From Streptomyces sp. NBC_00271 (GTDB lineage: Bacteria; Actinomycetota; Actinomycetes; Streptomycetales; Streptomycetaceae), in NCBI RefSeq assembly GCF_036178845.1, contig NZ_CP108070.1, positions 6,448,001-6,512,000 of the forward strand: a DNA stretch of 64,000 nt. Direction: 5' to 3'. How positions within the stretch are numbered: position 1 is the stretch's first letter; each line of letters begins with the position of its first letter. The position numbers and the translations under genes are program-made. Below the pieces are notes generated by a model. It was not told the origin of the DNA, did no database searches, and saw only the letters and a program-made list of their open reading frames with translations. Shown here one piece after another: positions 16,184 through 24,086 of the stretch.

Positions 16184-17383
16184 GTGAACGTGCTGGACAT
16201 CCTGTTGCTGGTCGCCGCCGTGTGGTTCGCGATCGTGGGCTACCGCCAGGGCTTCGTCGTCGGCATCCTGTCGGTGATCGGCTTCCTGGGCGGCGGCCTC
16301 GTCGCCGTCTATCTGCTCCCCGTCATCTGGGGTGCCCTGACAGACGACTCCAAGGTGAGTACGACCGCCGCCGTGGTCGCGGTGATCGTCGTGATCGTCT
16401 GCGCCTCCGTCGGCCAGGCCCTCACCACCCACCTCGGCAACAAACTGCGCCGGTACATCACCTGGTCCCCGGCCCGCGCCCTGGACGCGACCGGCGGCGC
16501 CCTCGTCAACGTCGTCGCGATGCTCCTGGTCGCCTGGCTGATCGGCTCGGCCCTCGCGGGCACGACGCTGCCGACGCTCGGCAAGGAGGTCCGGGGCTCC
16601 AAGGTGCTCCACGGCGTCTCCAGCGCCCTGCCCTCCCAGGCCGACACCTGGTTCGCCGACTTCTCCTCGGTCCTCGCGCAGAACGGCTTCCCGCAGGTCT
16701 TCAGCCCGTTCGCCAACGAACCCATCACCGACGTCCAGCCCCCCGACCCGGCGCTCGCGAACAGCCCCGTCTCCATCCGCGCCCAGAAGTCCATCGTCAA
16801 GGTGATGGGCACCGCGCAGAGCTGCGGCAAGGTCCTCGAGGGCAGCGGCTTCGTCTTCGGCAACCGCCGCGTGATGACCAACGCGCACGTGGTCGGCGGA
16901 GTCGACGAGCCCACCGTCCAGATCGGCGGCGAGGGCAGGAAGTACGACGCCAAGGTCGTCCTGTACGACTGGGAGCGCGACATCGCCGTACTCGACGTAC
17001 CGAACCTGGACGCGCCCGCCCTCCAGTTCACCGCCAAGGACGCGGCGAGCGGCAACAACGCGATCGTCGCCGGCTTCCCGCAGAACGGCGCGTACAACGT
17101 CCAGCCCGCGCGCGTGCGCGGCCGCATCACGGCCAACGGCCCGGACATCTACCACCGCGGAACCGTGCGCCGCGACGTCTACTCGCTCTACGCGACCGTG
17201 CGCCAGGGCAACTCGGGCGGCCCGCTGCTCACGCCCGACGGCAAGGTGTACGGAGTGGTCTTCGCGAAGTCCCTCGACGACGCCAACACCGGGTACGCGC
17301 TCACCGCGGACGAGGTCCAGCCGGACGCCACCAAGGGCCGTGCGGCCGATCAGCAGGTGGACAGCGACAGCTGCGCGCTCTGA
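16184..17383 (+). CDS. MarP family membrane serine protease
   Basis: 399 residues. Four membrane segments in residues 5-130 form a CvpA-like domain (VLDILLLVAAVWFAIVGYRQG at the start). A trypsin-like periplasmic domain follows with His235 (TNAHVVGG), Asp266 (ERDIAVLD) and Ser344 (RQGNSGGP). This is the Rv3671c/MarP arrangement; in M. tuberculosis MarP protects against acid by processing a peptidoglycan hydrolase. Cys214 and the C-terminal Cys may form disulfides. GTG 16184 is chosen by the position of VNVLDILL; GTG 16175 is an alternative. The last bases are duplicated just past the stop. Confidence 0.92.
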   Translation: MNVLDILLLVAAVWFAIVGYRQGFVVGILSVIGFLGGGLVAVYLLPVIWGALTDDSKVSTTAAVVAVIVVIVCASVGQALTTHLGNKLRRYITWSPARALDATGGALVNVVAMLLVAWLIGSALAGTTLPTLGKEVRGSKVLHGVSSALPSQADTWFADFSSVLAQNGFPQVFSPFANEPITDVQPPDPALANSPVSIRAQKSIVKVMGTAQSCGKVLEGSGFVFGNRRVMTNAHVVGGVDEPTVQIGGEGRKYDAKVVLYDWERDIAVLDVPNLDAPALQFTAKDAASGNNAIVAGFPQNGAYNVQPARVRGRITANGPDIYHRGTVRRDVYSLYATVRQGNSGGPLLTPDGKVYGVVFAKSLDDANTGYALTADEVQPDATKGRAADQQVDSDSCAL

Positions 17384-17773
17384 GAGCGAAGGGTGACGGG
17401 CCGCTCTGAGAGCGAAGGGTGACAGGCGGCGGTCTGCGGGGCCTCAGCCTCGTGGGTGACGCAGCCGTACCGAAACCCAGCGGGCCCGGCGGCGCAAAAT
17501 GCGCGGGATCCCCACTTGGGGGTCCGCGCCCGGCAACTGCGGGGTGCCCCTCTGATGGGAGCTCAGGCCCGTCGCCGAGCGGCGGTTGCGTGGTGCGTCA
17601 CTGTAGTCGTGCGTCCAGCCCATACCTCGACGTCTGCCCCTGCCCCAAGGTCGATAACCTCGCCCGAGCCCCCCAATTGGCCTATGCGCGAGGCATTTGG
17701 CTGTTCGTAGGACAGGCGTTCGCGTCCGCATACCGGGCGGGCCACGGGCCGCAATCGGACAGTCACCGACGGG
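17384..17773. other. Intergenic, no gene seen; short direct duplication
   Basis: The 3' end of marP (about 17377-17398, GCTCTGAGAGCGAAGGGTGAC) recurs directly at about 17402-17422. The rest has small overlapping ORFs with no protein character and no tRNA-like fold that I could build. Confidence 0.5.
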
Positions 17774-18724
17774 TCACCGGTCAGGCTCGGGATCCTTCAG
17801 CCAGCTGACCAATTCGGTCGAAAACGCCACCGGGTCCTCTTCGTGGGGGAAGTGTCCGAGACCGTCGAACAGTCGCCAACGGTAGGGCGCTTCGACGTAC
17901 TCCCCGGAACCGGCCGCACTCCGCGTCCGCATCACCGGATCGAGCGATCCGTGCAGATGCAGCGTCGGCACCCGAACCGGCCGCTTCATGCGCCGGTTGA
18001 ACTGGATCCCGTCCGGTCGTGCCATCGAACGGACCATCCACCGATAGGGCTCGATCGCACAATGCGCCGTCGACGGGATGCACATGGCGCGACGGTACGT
18101 CTCCACGGCCTCGTCGTCCGGCTGTCGAGGCCCCGACCAGTCCCGCACCAGACGACCCACCAGGGCACCTTCGTCGGCGACGAGTTGGCGCTCCGGGATC
18201 CAGGGCCGCTGGAACCCCCAGATGTACGAACCCGCCGCCGACTGCTTGACGTCGGAGAGCATGGCCGAGCGCCAGCGCCGCGGGTGCGGCATGGACGACA
18301 CGGCGAGCCGGCGGACGAGCTTGGGGCGCATCACGGCCGCCGTCCACGCCAGATAGCCGCCCAGGTCGTGTCCGACCAGCGCGGCGTCGGGCTCACCGAG
18401 GGACCGTACGACCCCGGTGATGTCGAGCGCGAGGTTGGCGGGGTCGTAACCGCGCGGCGTGCGGTCGCTGCCGCCGACGCCGCGCAGATCCATGGCCACG
18501 GCCCGGAAACCCGCGTCCGCGAGCGCCACCATCTGCCGGCGCCAGGTCCACCAGAACTGCGGGAATCCGTGCAGCAGTAGGACGAGCGGCCCGTCGCCCA
18601 TCTCGGCGATGTGGAAGCGCGCGCCGTTGGCGGCGACGTCCCGGTGGGTCACTTCTCTCCCGCCGGGGACGTCGAGCCGCACGACTGAGGTGGGTTGCGC
18701 CGAGGGTGTGGCGGGGTCCGTCAT
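17774..18724 (-). CDS. Alpha/beta hydrolase, epoxide hydrolase-like
   Basis: 316 residues. The oxyanion segment HGFPQFWWTWR (about 52-62), nucleophile elbow LVGHDLGGYLAW with Asp in the centre (about 116-127) and catalytic His in GLGHFPHEEDP (about 293-303) are those of epoxide hydrolases/dehalogenases rather than esterases. Position beside marP matches EphE (Rv3670). It is a cytoplasmic detoxification enzyme by inference. The start overlaps the stop of the holin-like gene by 4 bases. Confidence 0.88.
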   Translation of the reverse strand: MTDPATPSAQPTSVVRLDVPGGREVTHRDVAANGARFHIAEMGDGPLVLLLHGFPQFWWTWRRQMVALADAGFRAVAMDLRGVGGSDRTPRGYDPANLALDITGVVRSLGEPDAALVGHDLGGYLAWTAAVMRPKLVRRLAVSSMPHPRRWRSAMLSDVKQSAAGSYIWGFQRPWIPERQLVADEGALVGRLVRDWSGPRQPDDEAVETYRRAMCIPSTAHCAIEPYRWMVRSMARPDGIQFNRRMKRPVRVPTLHLHGSLDPVMRTRSAAGSGEYVEAPYRWRLFDGLGHFPHEEDPVAFSTELVSWLKDPEPDR

Positions 18725-19197
18725 GACGTCGAGCGTGCCACAACCTCGACCGCGTCACTCACAGGGGCGGTCCGGGGGTGGGGTTTGGCGTTCTGGAGCA
18801 CACCCGCGGTCTCCTTGACCGAGGCGGCGACCTTCTGCGGGCCCTTGCCCTTTTTCGCCTTCTTCGCGAAGACCAGGCCGATCAGCGCGAGGGCGCCGGC
18901 GACCAGCACGTTCGCGGCGAACGACAGGACGAAGCAGATCGCGAGATTCCAGTGGCTCCAGGTCCGGATGCCGTAGGCCAGGGCGAAGTTCAGCATCGGG
19001 AGGGAGAAGATCAGCACCGCTCCGGCCGCGGAGAACGCGCCGCCGCTGACCGCGCCGCGCTTGACGTCCCGCTTGAGCTGCGCCTTCGCCAGCGCGATCT
19101 CGTCGTGCACCAGCGCGGACATCTCGGTCGTCGCCGAGGCGAACAACTGGCCGATGCTGCGTTCGGCGCCGACCGGGCTGCCGTCGGGTGCGCTCAT
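18721..19197 (-). CDS. Phage holin family / Actinobacterial holin-X-like membrane protein
   Basis: 158 residues. An N-terminal amphipathic region (SIGQLFASATTEMSALVHDEIALAKAQLKRDVK) precedes two membrane helices (about 55-80 and 90-112) and a basic AKKAKKGKGP tail. This is the DUF1469/holin-X type seen next to the epoxide hydrolase gene in actinobacteria. No lytic role is implied; the family is mostly uncharacterised. It forms an operon with the hydrolase. Confidence 0.85.
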   Translation of the reverse strand: MSAPDGSPVGAERSIGQLFASATTEMSALVHDEIALAKAQLKRDVKRGAVSGGAFSAAGAVLIFSLPMLNFALAYGIRTWSHWNLAICFVLSFAANVLVAGALALIGLVFAKKAKKGKGPQKVAASVKETAGVLQNAKPHPRTAPVSDAVEVVARSTS

Positions 19198-19320
19198 CGC
19201 GGACTCCCTCTTCTGTATGTGCCTGCTCTGTACGGGCTGCTCTGTACGGTCCGGCTGTCAACGGTGTCGGCACGGCCCTGGCTGCTCCAGTGCCCGTACC
19301 GTCCACTGCCGACCGCCCGG

Positions 19321-19376
19321 CCCTGACCATCCGGCCCTGACCATCCGGCCCTGACCATCCGGTCCTGACTGTCCGG
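19321..19376. repeat. Four tandem 14-bp units
   Basis: CCCTGACCATCCGG three times exactly, then a diverged fourth copy, immediately before the nhaA stop codon on the other strand and upstream of the holin-like gene. Confidence 0.85.
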
Positions 19377-19387
19377 TTCTGCTCAGA

Positions 19388-20788
19388 TCATGCCGGACCG
19401 TCGTTCTCCCCGCTTGCCCCGCCCGCCACTTCGGCAAGCCTTCGGTGCTCGGCGGCCTTCCGTTCGTGGATCTCGGCCATCCGCAGGTGGTACGCCGGGT
19501 TGTTCTGCTCGTAGATGTCGGGGATGCCGTCGCTGTCCTCGTCGAGCTCCTCGGCCTCGTACAGCGCACGGTACTTGGCGTTGCGTACCTTCAGCAGTGT
19601 CGTGGCGAGTACGGCGGCTATGAGCGAGCCGATCAGTACGGCGGCCTTGACCTCGTCGGTGAGTACCAGATCGTCCTTGAAGGCGAGTTCGCCGATGAGG
19701 AGGGAGACGGTGAAGCCGATTCCGGCGAGGGAGGCGACGGCGAAGACATCGGGCCAGACGAGGTCGTCACTGAGCGAGGCCCTGGTGAACCGGGCAGCCA
19801 GCCAGGTCCCCCCGAAAATGCCCACGGCCTTCCCGACGACGAGCCCCAGCACGACACCGAGTGTCTCGGGTCGCGTGAACACGTCACCGATCGCCCCGCC
19901 GGAGACGACGACCCCGGCGCTGAAGAGCGCGAACAGCGGCACGGCGAGCCCGGCGGAAAGAGGCCGTACAAGATGCTCGATGTGCTCCCCGGGTGAGTGC
20001 TCCTCGCCCTCGTGCGGGTGACAGCGCAGCATCAGCCCCATCGCGACGCCGGAGATGGTCGCGTGGACGCCGCTGTTGTACATCAGCCCCCAGATGACGA
20101 GCGCGAGCGGCACATACACGTACCACCCGCGTACGCCCTTGCGCAGCAGTACCCAGAACACGCCGAGCCCGACGACGGCCCCGCCCAGCGCGCCGAAGTC
20201 GATGTGGTCGGTGAAGAAGATCGCGATGATGAGAATCGCGAACAGGTCGTCGACGACGGCGAGGGTGAGCAGAAAGGCGCGCAGGGCGGACGGCAGGGAG
20301 GTGCCGATCACGGCGAGTACGGCGAGGGCGAAGGCGATGTCGGTGGCGGTGGGTACGGCCCACCCGCTGAGGGATCCTCCCTCGATCACATTGGTGAGGA
20401 TGTAGACCAGCGCGGGCACGGCCATTCCGGACACGGCCGCGACGACGGGCAGTATCGCGGCCTTCGGATCGCGCAGATCCCCGGCCACCAGCTCGCGCTT
20501 GAGTTCGATACCGGCGACGAAGAAGAACACGGCCAGCAGTCCGTCCGCCGCCCAGTGCTGAACGGACAGGTTCAGCCCGAGCGCGGAGGGCCCGAGATGG
20601 AAATGGCTGACGCTCGCGTAACTGTCCCGCAGTGGCGTGTTGGCCCATACCAGCGCGGCAACGGCCGCGATGAGCAACAGCACCCCACCGACGGTCTCGG
20701 TCCGCAACGCCTCCGCGACGAAGTTCCGCTCGGGCAGGGACAGGCGTCCGAGGAGCTTGCGGTTGTTGGCGCTGGGCGTCGTCGCCAC
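19388..20788 (-). CDS. nhaA: NhaA Na+/H+ antiporter
   Basis: 466 residues with twelve predicted membrane segments. The ion-binding pair is visible as AVVDDLFAI, and GWAVPTATDIAFAL is the discontinuous helix IV motif of NhaA. It exports Na+ in exchange for H+ for pH and sodium homeostasis. The hydrophilic tail (about 425-466) holds DEDSDGIPD, a perfect DxDxDGxxD calcium-binding loop of the thrombospondin-3 type, not part of ordinary NhaA. It is the upstream neighbour of the holin-like gene but separated from it by a repeat tract. Confidence 0.93.
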   Translation of the reverse strand: MATTPSANNRKLLGRLSLPERNFVAEALRTETVGGVLLLIAAVAALVWANTPLRDSYASVSHFHLGPSALGLNLSVQHWAADGLLAVFFFVAGIELKRELVAGDLRDPKAAILPVVAAVSGMAVPALVYILTNVIEGGSLSGWAVPTATDIAFALAVLAVIGTSLPSALRAFLLTLAVVDDLFAILIIAIFFTDHIDFGALGGAVVGLGVFWVLLRKGVRGWYVYVPLALVIWGLMYNSGVHATISGVAMGLMLRCHPHEGEEHSPGEHIEHLVRPLSAGLAVPLFALFSAGVVVSGGAIGDVFTRPETLGVVLGLVVGKAVGIFGGTWLAARFTRASLSDDLVWPDVFAVASLAGIGFTVSLLIGELAFKDDLVLTDEVKAAVLIGSLIAAVLATTLLKVRNAKYRALYEAEELDEDSDGIPDIYEQNNPAYHLRMAEIHERKAAEHRRLAEVAGGASGENDGPA

Positions 20789-21660
20789 GGCGGGACCTCC
20801 GGGTCGTTACGGCTGTTTGCTGACGGCCGCCACGCGGGATCGCCGACGACACCGTCGACCAGACTTCCCGACACACCCTTGGGCCACTACTTTACCTTGC
20901 CATTACAGCGAGATATTTCGCGCTACGGATATATGGCGCACAAGGGAGATGGGTGGCCGCGTAGACGCGCGGGGGCGAGCCTCGGCACCAACGAGGGCTG
21001 GACACGATGGCTCGCGGCCGCGCCGCACGGACTTGCGAGAGCCCGACCGGGACACGGCGTACGGGAAGCGACCCCACGGCCGGGTAGTGGACGGGCCCGA
21101 CGGGGGCGGAGACCGGAGCGGCGGCAGCCGACTCGACGGAGACCTCACGAGCCTCCAGGCCCAGCACGAGCGCCGGGAGGAAGCCTCCCAGCGCTGTGCT
21201 CCAGGGCAGCGGCCCAGCACCGCACGCCTCGCCGCCGCGGGCAACACGGCCGAGGCCGGGCACCAGGCCTCAGCGGGGCCGCGCGAGCGCGGGGTGGTCA
21301 GGGGGTGCGGTCACCACAGGGGTGCCGGGGCGGAGCCCCGCATGGGTGCGGGCGGGCGCAGGGCGGGCCCCAGCGATGGCGGGGGCGCAGGGTCCCAACG
21401 ATGAGGCGCCGAAGAGGCCCAGCGATGGCGGCACCGCGGCATTGGGGGGCGAGTCGAAGCCCCGGGCGGGGTGCAGGGGCGGAGCCCTGCCCGGCGTGCG
21501 CGCGGAGTCCAGCGCCGCTGGGCAGGGGGCGGGGCCCCGCAAGGTTTGGGGCGGAGCCCCCGGGGGTGGGGTTGGGGTTTGGGATGGAGCCCCGCATGGT
21601 GGGGGTGTGGGGGCACGTAGGGCCCCCACACCAAAAAGGGGCGGGCGGGTGGGGGAACCC
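20789..21660. other. Long intergenic region with GGGGCGGAGCCCC repeats
   Basis: No convincing gene. A minus-strand frame at 20892-21263 has a short stretch of plausible protein but no ribosome binding site or family. From about 21330 to 21600 five short palindromes of the GGGGCGGAGCCCC type recur (21331, 21477, 21533, 21551, 21592 approximately). These are common at Streptomyces gene ends. The left end holds the nhaA promoter. Confidence 0.6.
21604..21632. terminator. Hairpin terminator after acs
   Basis: GGTGTGGGGGC paired with GCCCCCACACC (11 bases, loop of 7), about 30 bases past the acs stop. Confidence 0.8.
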
Positions 21661-23619
21661 TCAGTCCTCGCTCGGCGCCGCCGGCAGCTTCTCCTGGATG
21701 AGATCCATCACCGTGGAGTCCGTCAACGTCGTGACATCCCCCAGCTCCCGGTTCTCCGCCACGTCACGCAACAACCGCCGCATGATCTTCCCGGACCGAG
21801 TCTTGGGAAGCTCGGCCACCGGCAACACCCGCTTCGGCTTGGCGATCGGCCCCAGCGTCGCCCCCACGTGATTCCGCAGATCCGCCACCAGCCCGGCATC
21901 CTCCGCGGAAGCGGTCCCCCGCAGAATCACGAACGCGACAATCGCCTGCCCCGTCGTCTCGTCCGCCGCACCGACCACCGCCGCCTCGGCGACCGAAGGA
22001 TGCGAGACGAGCGCCGACTCGACCTCGGTCGTCGAGATGTTGTGCCCGGACACGAGCATCACGTCGTCGACCCGCCCGAGGAGCCAGATGTCCCCGTCGT
22101 CGTCCTTCTTCGCCCCGTCCCCGGCGAAGTACTTCCCCTCGAACCGCGACCAGTACGTGTCGAGGAACCGCTGGTCGTCGCGCCAGATCGTGCGCAGCAT
22201 CGACGGCCACGGCTCGGTGAGCACCAGGTACCCGCCACCCCCGTTGGGAACCTCCCGCGCCTCGTCGTCGACCACGGTCGCCGAGATCCCCGGCAACGGC
22301 CGCTGCGCCGATCCCGGCTTGGTCTCGGTGACCCCCGGCAGCGGTGAGATCATCATCGCGCCGGTCTCGGTCTGCCACCACGTGTCCACGATGGGCGTCC
22401 GGTCGCCGCCGATGTGCTTGCGGTACCAGACCCACGCCTCGGGGTTGATCGGCTCACCCACGGACCCCAGCACCCGCAGGCTGCTGAGATCGAACTTCGC
22501 GGGGATGTCGTCCCCCCACTTCATGAACGTACGGATAGCGGTGGGCGCCGTGTAGAGAATCGTCACCCCGTACTTCTGCACGATCTCCCAGAACCGCCCC
22601 TGGTGCGGCGTGTCCGGCGTCCCCTCGTACATCACCTGCGTCGCACCGTTCGAAAGCGGCCCGTACGTGATGTACGAGTGCCCGGTGACCCAGCCGATGT
22701 CGGCCGTGCACCAGTACACGTCGGTCTCCGGCTTGAGGTCGAAGACGGCGTGGTGGGTGTACGAGGCCTGCGTGAGGTACCCGCCCGAGGTGTGCAGGAT
22801 GCCCTTCGGCTTCCCCGTGGTCCCGGAGGTGTAGAGGATGAACAGCGGCTGCTCGGCGTCGAAGGCCTCCGGCGTGTGCTCGGCGGACTGCCGCTCGACG
22901 ATCTCGTGCCACCACACGTCGCGGCCCTCGGTCCAGTCGACCTCCTGGCCGGTACGGCGGACCACCAGCACCTTGTCGACCCCGTCGACCCGGCTCACCG
23001 CGTCGTCGACGGCCGGCTTGAGCGCGGACGGCTTGCCGCGCCGGTAACCGCCGTCGGAGGTGATGACCAGCTTGGCGTCCGCGTCCTGGATGCGCGTGGC
23101 GATCGCGTCCGCGGAGAATCCGCCGAAGACGACCGAATGCGCCGCGCCGATCCGTGCACAGGCCAGCATCGCGACGACGGCCTCGGGGATCATCGGCAGA
23201 TAGACGGCGACCCGGTCGCCCTTCCCGACGCCTAGCTCGATCAGTGCGTTGGCGGCCTTGCTGACCTCGTCCTTGAGCTCGGCGTAGGTGATCGCCCGGC
23301 TGTCACCGGGCTCGCCCTCGAAATGGATGGCGACACGGTCTCCGTGCCCCGCCTCCACATGCCGGTCGACGCAGTTGTACGCGACGTTCAGCTTCCCGTC
23401 GGCGAACCACTTCGCGAACGGCGGGTTCGACCAGTCCAGCGTTTCGGTCGGCTCGGTGGCCCAGGTCAGCCGGCGGGCCTGCTCGGCCCAGAAGCCGAGC
23501 CTGTCAGCCTTGGCCTGCTCATACGCCTCCGCGGTGACATTGGCGTTCGCCGCCAGGTCGGCGGGCGGCGCGAACCTGCGCTCTTCCTTCAGCAGGTTGG
23601 CCAGGCTTTCGTTGCTCAC
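21661..23619 (-). CDS. acs: Acetyl-CoA synthetase
   Basis: 652 residues, the usual length. [11 protein letters not shown] (263-273) is the adenylate-forming motif, [10 protein letters not shown] lies in the acetate pocket region, and [10 protein letters not shown] is the A5 motif. [10 protein letters not shown] carries catalytic Lys611, the residue normally controlled by acetylation. It converts acetate, ATP and CoA to acetyl-CoA. GTG at 23617-23619 is chosen because AGGGAGA precedes it and N-terminal sequence [15 protein letters not shown] fits the family; the longer frame upstream does not. A DasR-like site lies about 90 bases upstream. Confidence 0.96.
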   Translation of the reverse strand: MSNESLANLLKEERRFAPPADLAANANVTAEAYEQAKADRLGFWAEQARRLTWATEPTETLDWSNPPFAKWFADGKLNVAYNCVDRHVEAGHGDRVAIHFEGEPGDSRAITYAELKDEVSKAANALIELGVGKGDRVAVYLPMIPEAVVAMLACARIGAAHSVVFGGFSADAIATRIQDADAKLVITSDGGYRRGKPSALKPAVDDAVSRVDGVDKVLVVRRTGQEVDWTEGRDVWWHEIVERQSAEHTPEAFDAEQPLFILYTSGTTGKPKGILHTSGGYLTQASYTHHAVFDLKPETDVYWCTADIGWVTGHSYITYGPLSNGATQVMYEGTPDTPHQGRFWEIVQKYGVTILYTAPTAIRTFMKWGDDIPAKFDLSSLRVLGSVGEPINPEAWVWYRKHIGGDRTPIVDTWWQTETGAMMISPLPGVTETKPGSAQRPLPGISATVVDDEAREVPNGGGGYLVLTEPWPSMLRTIWRDDQRFLDTYWSRFEGKYFAGDGAKKDDDGDIWLLGRVDDVMLVSGHNISTTEVESALVSHPSVAEAAVVGAADETTGQAIVAFVILRGTASAEDAGLVADLRNHVGATLGPIAKPKRVLPVAELPKTRSGKIMRRLLRDVAENRELGDVTTLTDSTVMDLIQEKLPAAPSED

Positions 23620-24086
23620 GACATCTCCCTTTCCCAGGGTGTCCGTTGTGTCCCAGGCCACAGCTCATCAGACCGGGGGCCTCGATGACAAGGGCCGATC
23701 TCAAATTGGTTTAGACCTATTGAGGAGCTGAGGTCCCTTCAGAACTACGTGTCAGGCACGCACGGGGTACGCACTCCGAGCCACGTACGGACAGGCGCGC
23801 GGGTTCACCCGCCAACCTTTCCCGCGACCGCCCCCCACATGGATGCCATGACACACGCGACGCCCGGGCGTGTCGCGCCCCCTCCACGTCTGCCCCCCTG
23901 CCCGGCCCCACACTGGCCTGCACTCCCGGCCCCGGCCCCGGCCCCCGCACCCGGATCCCGCTCCCGCCCCGCCCCCGACAAGGGAGCCGGCGCGCCCACA
24001 CCCCCGCCGCATCCCCACGCACAGCGTGGTGCGCACCCCCGCCGAGCGGGGTCGCGCACCACGCCGAGGTCACACGGGTGGCGAGG
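23620..24086. other. Intergenic: acs promoter region and low-complexity tract
   Basis: The acs-proximal third is less GC-rich and holds the DasR-like dyad. From about 23880 to 24010 the sequence is C-rich and simple (CCCGGCCC runs) with no protein character. No gene is supported. Confidence 0.5.
23705..23720. promoter_or_regulatory. DasR-like (dre) site upstream of acs
   Basis: ATTGGTTTAGACCTAT matches the dre consensus ANTGGTCTAGACCANT, as I recall it, at 12 of 14 fixed positions. It is centred about 93 bases before the acs start. DasR is the GntR-type sensor of amino-sugar phosphates in Streptomyces. N-acetylglucosamine breakdown releases acetate, so control of acs is plausible. Confidence 0.45.

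Noticed and set aside
17419..17808. Small ORFs in the gap after marP
   Set aside because: Overlapping frames on both strands with no protein character, start signal or family. A tRNA-like stretch near 17700 does not fold into a T-arm.
20892..21263. 123-codon minus-strand ORF in the nhaA-acs gap
   Set aside because: A short plausible stretch but no ribosome binding site, recognisable family or support from neighbours; left as intergenic.
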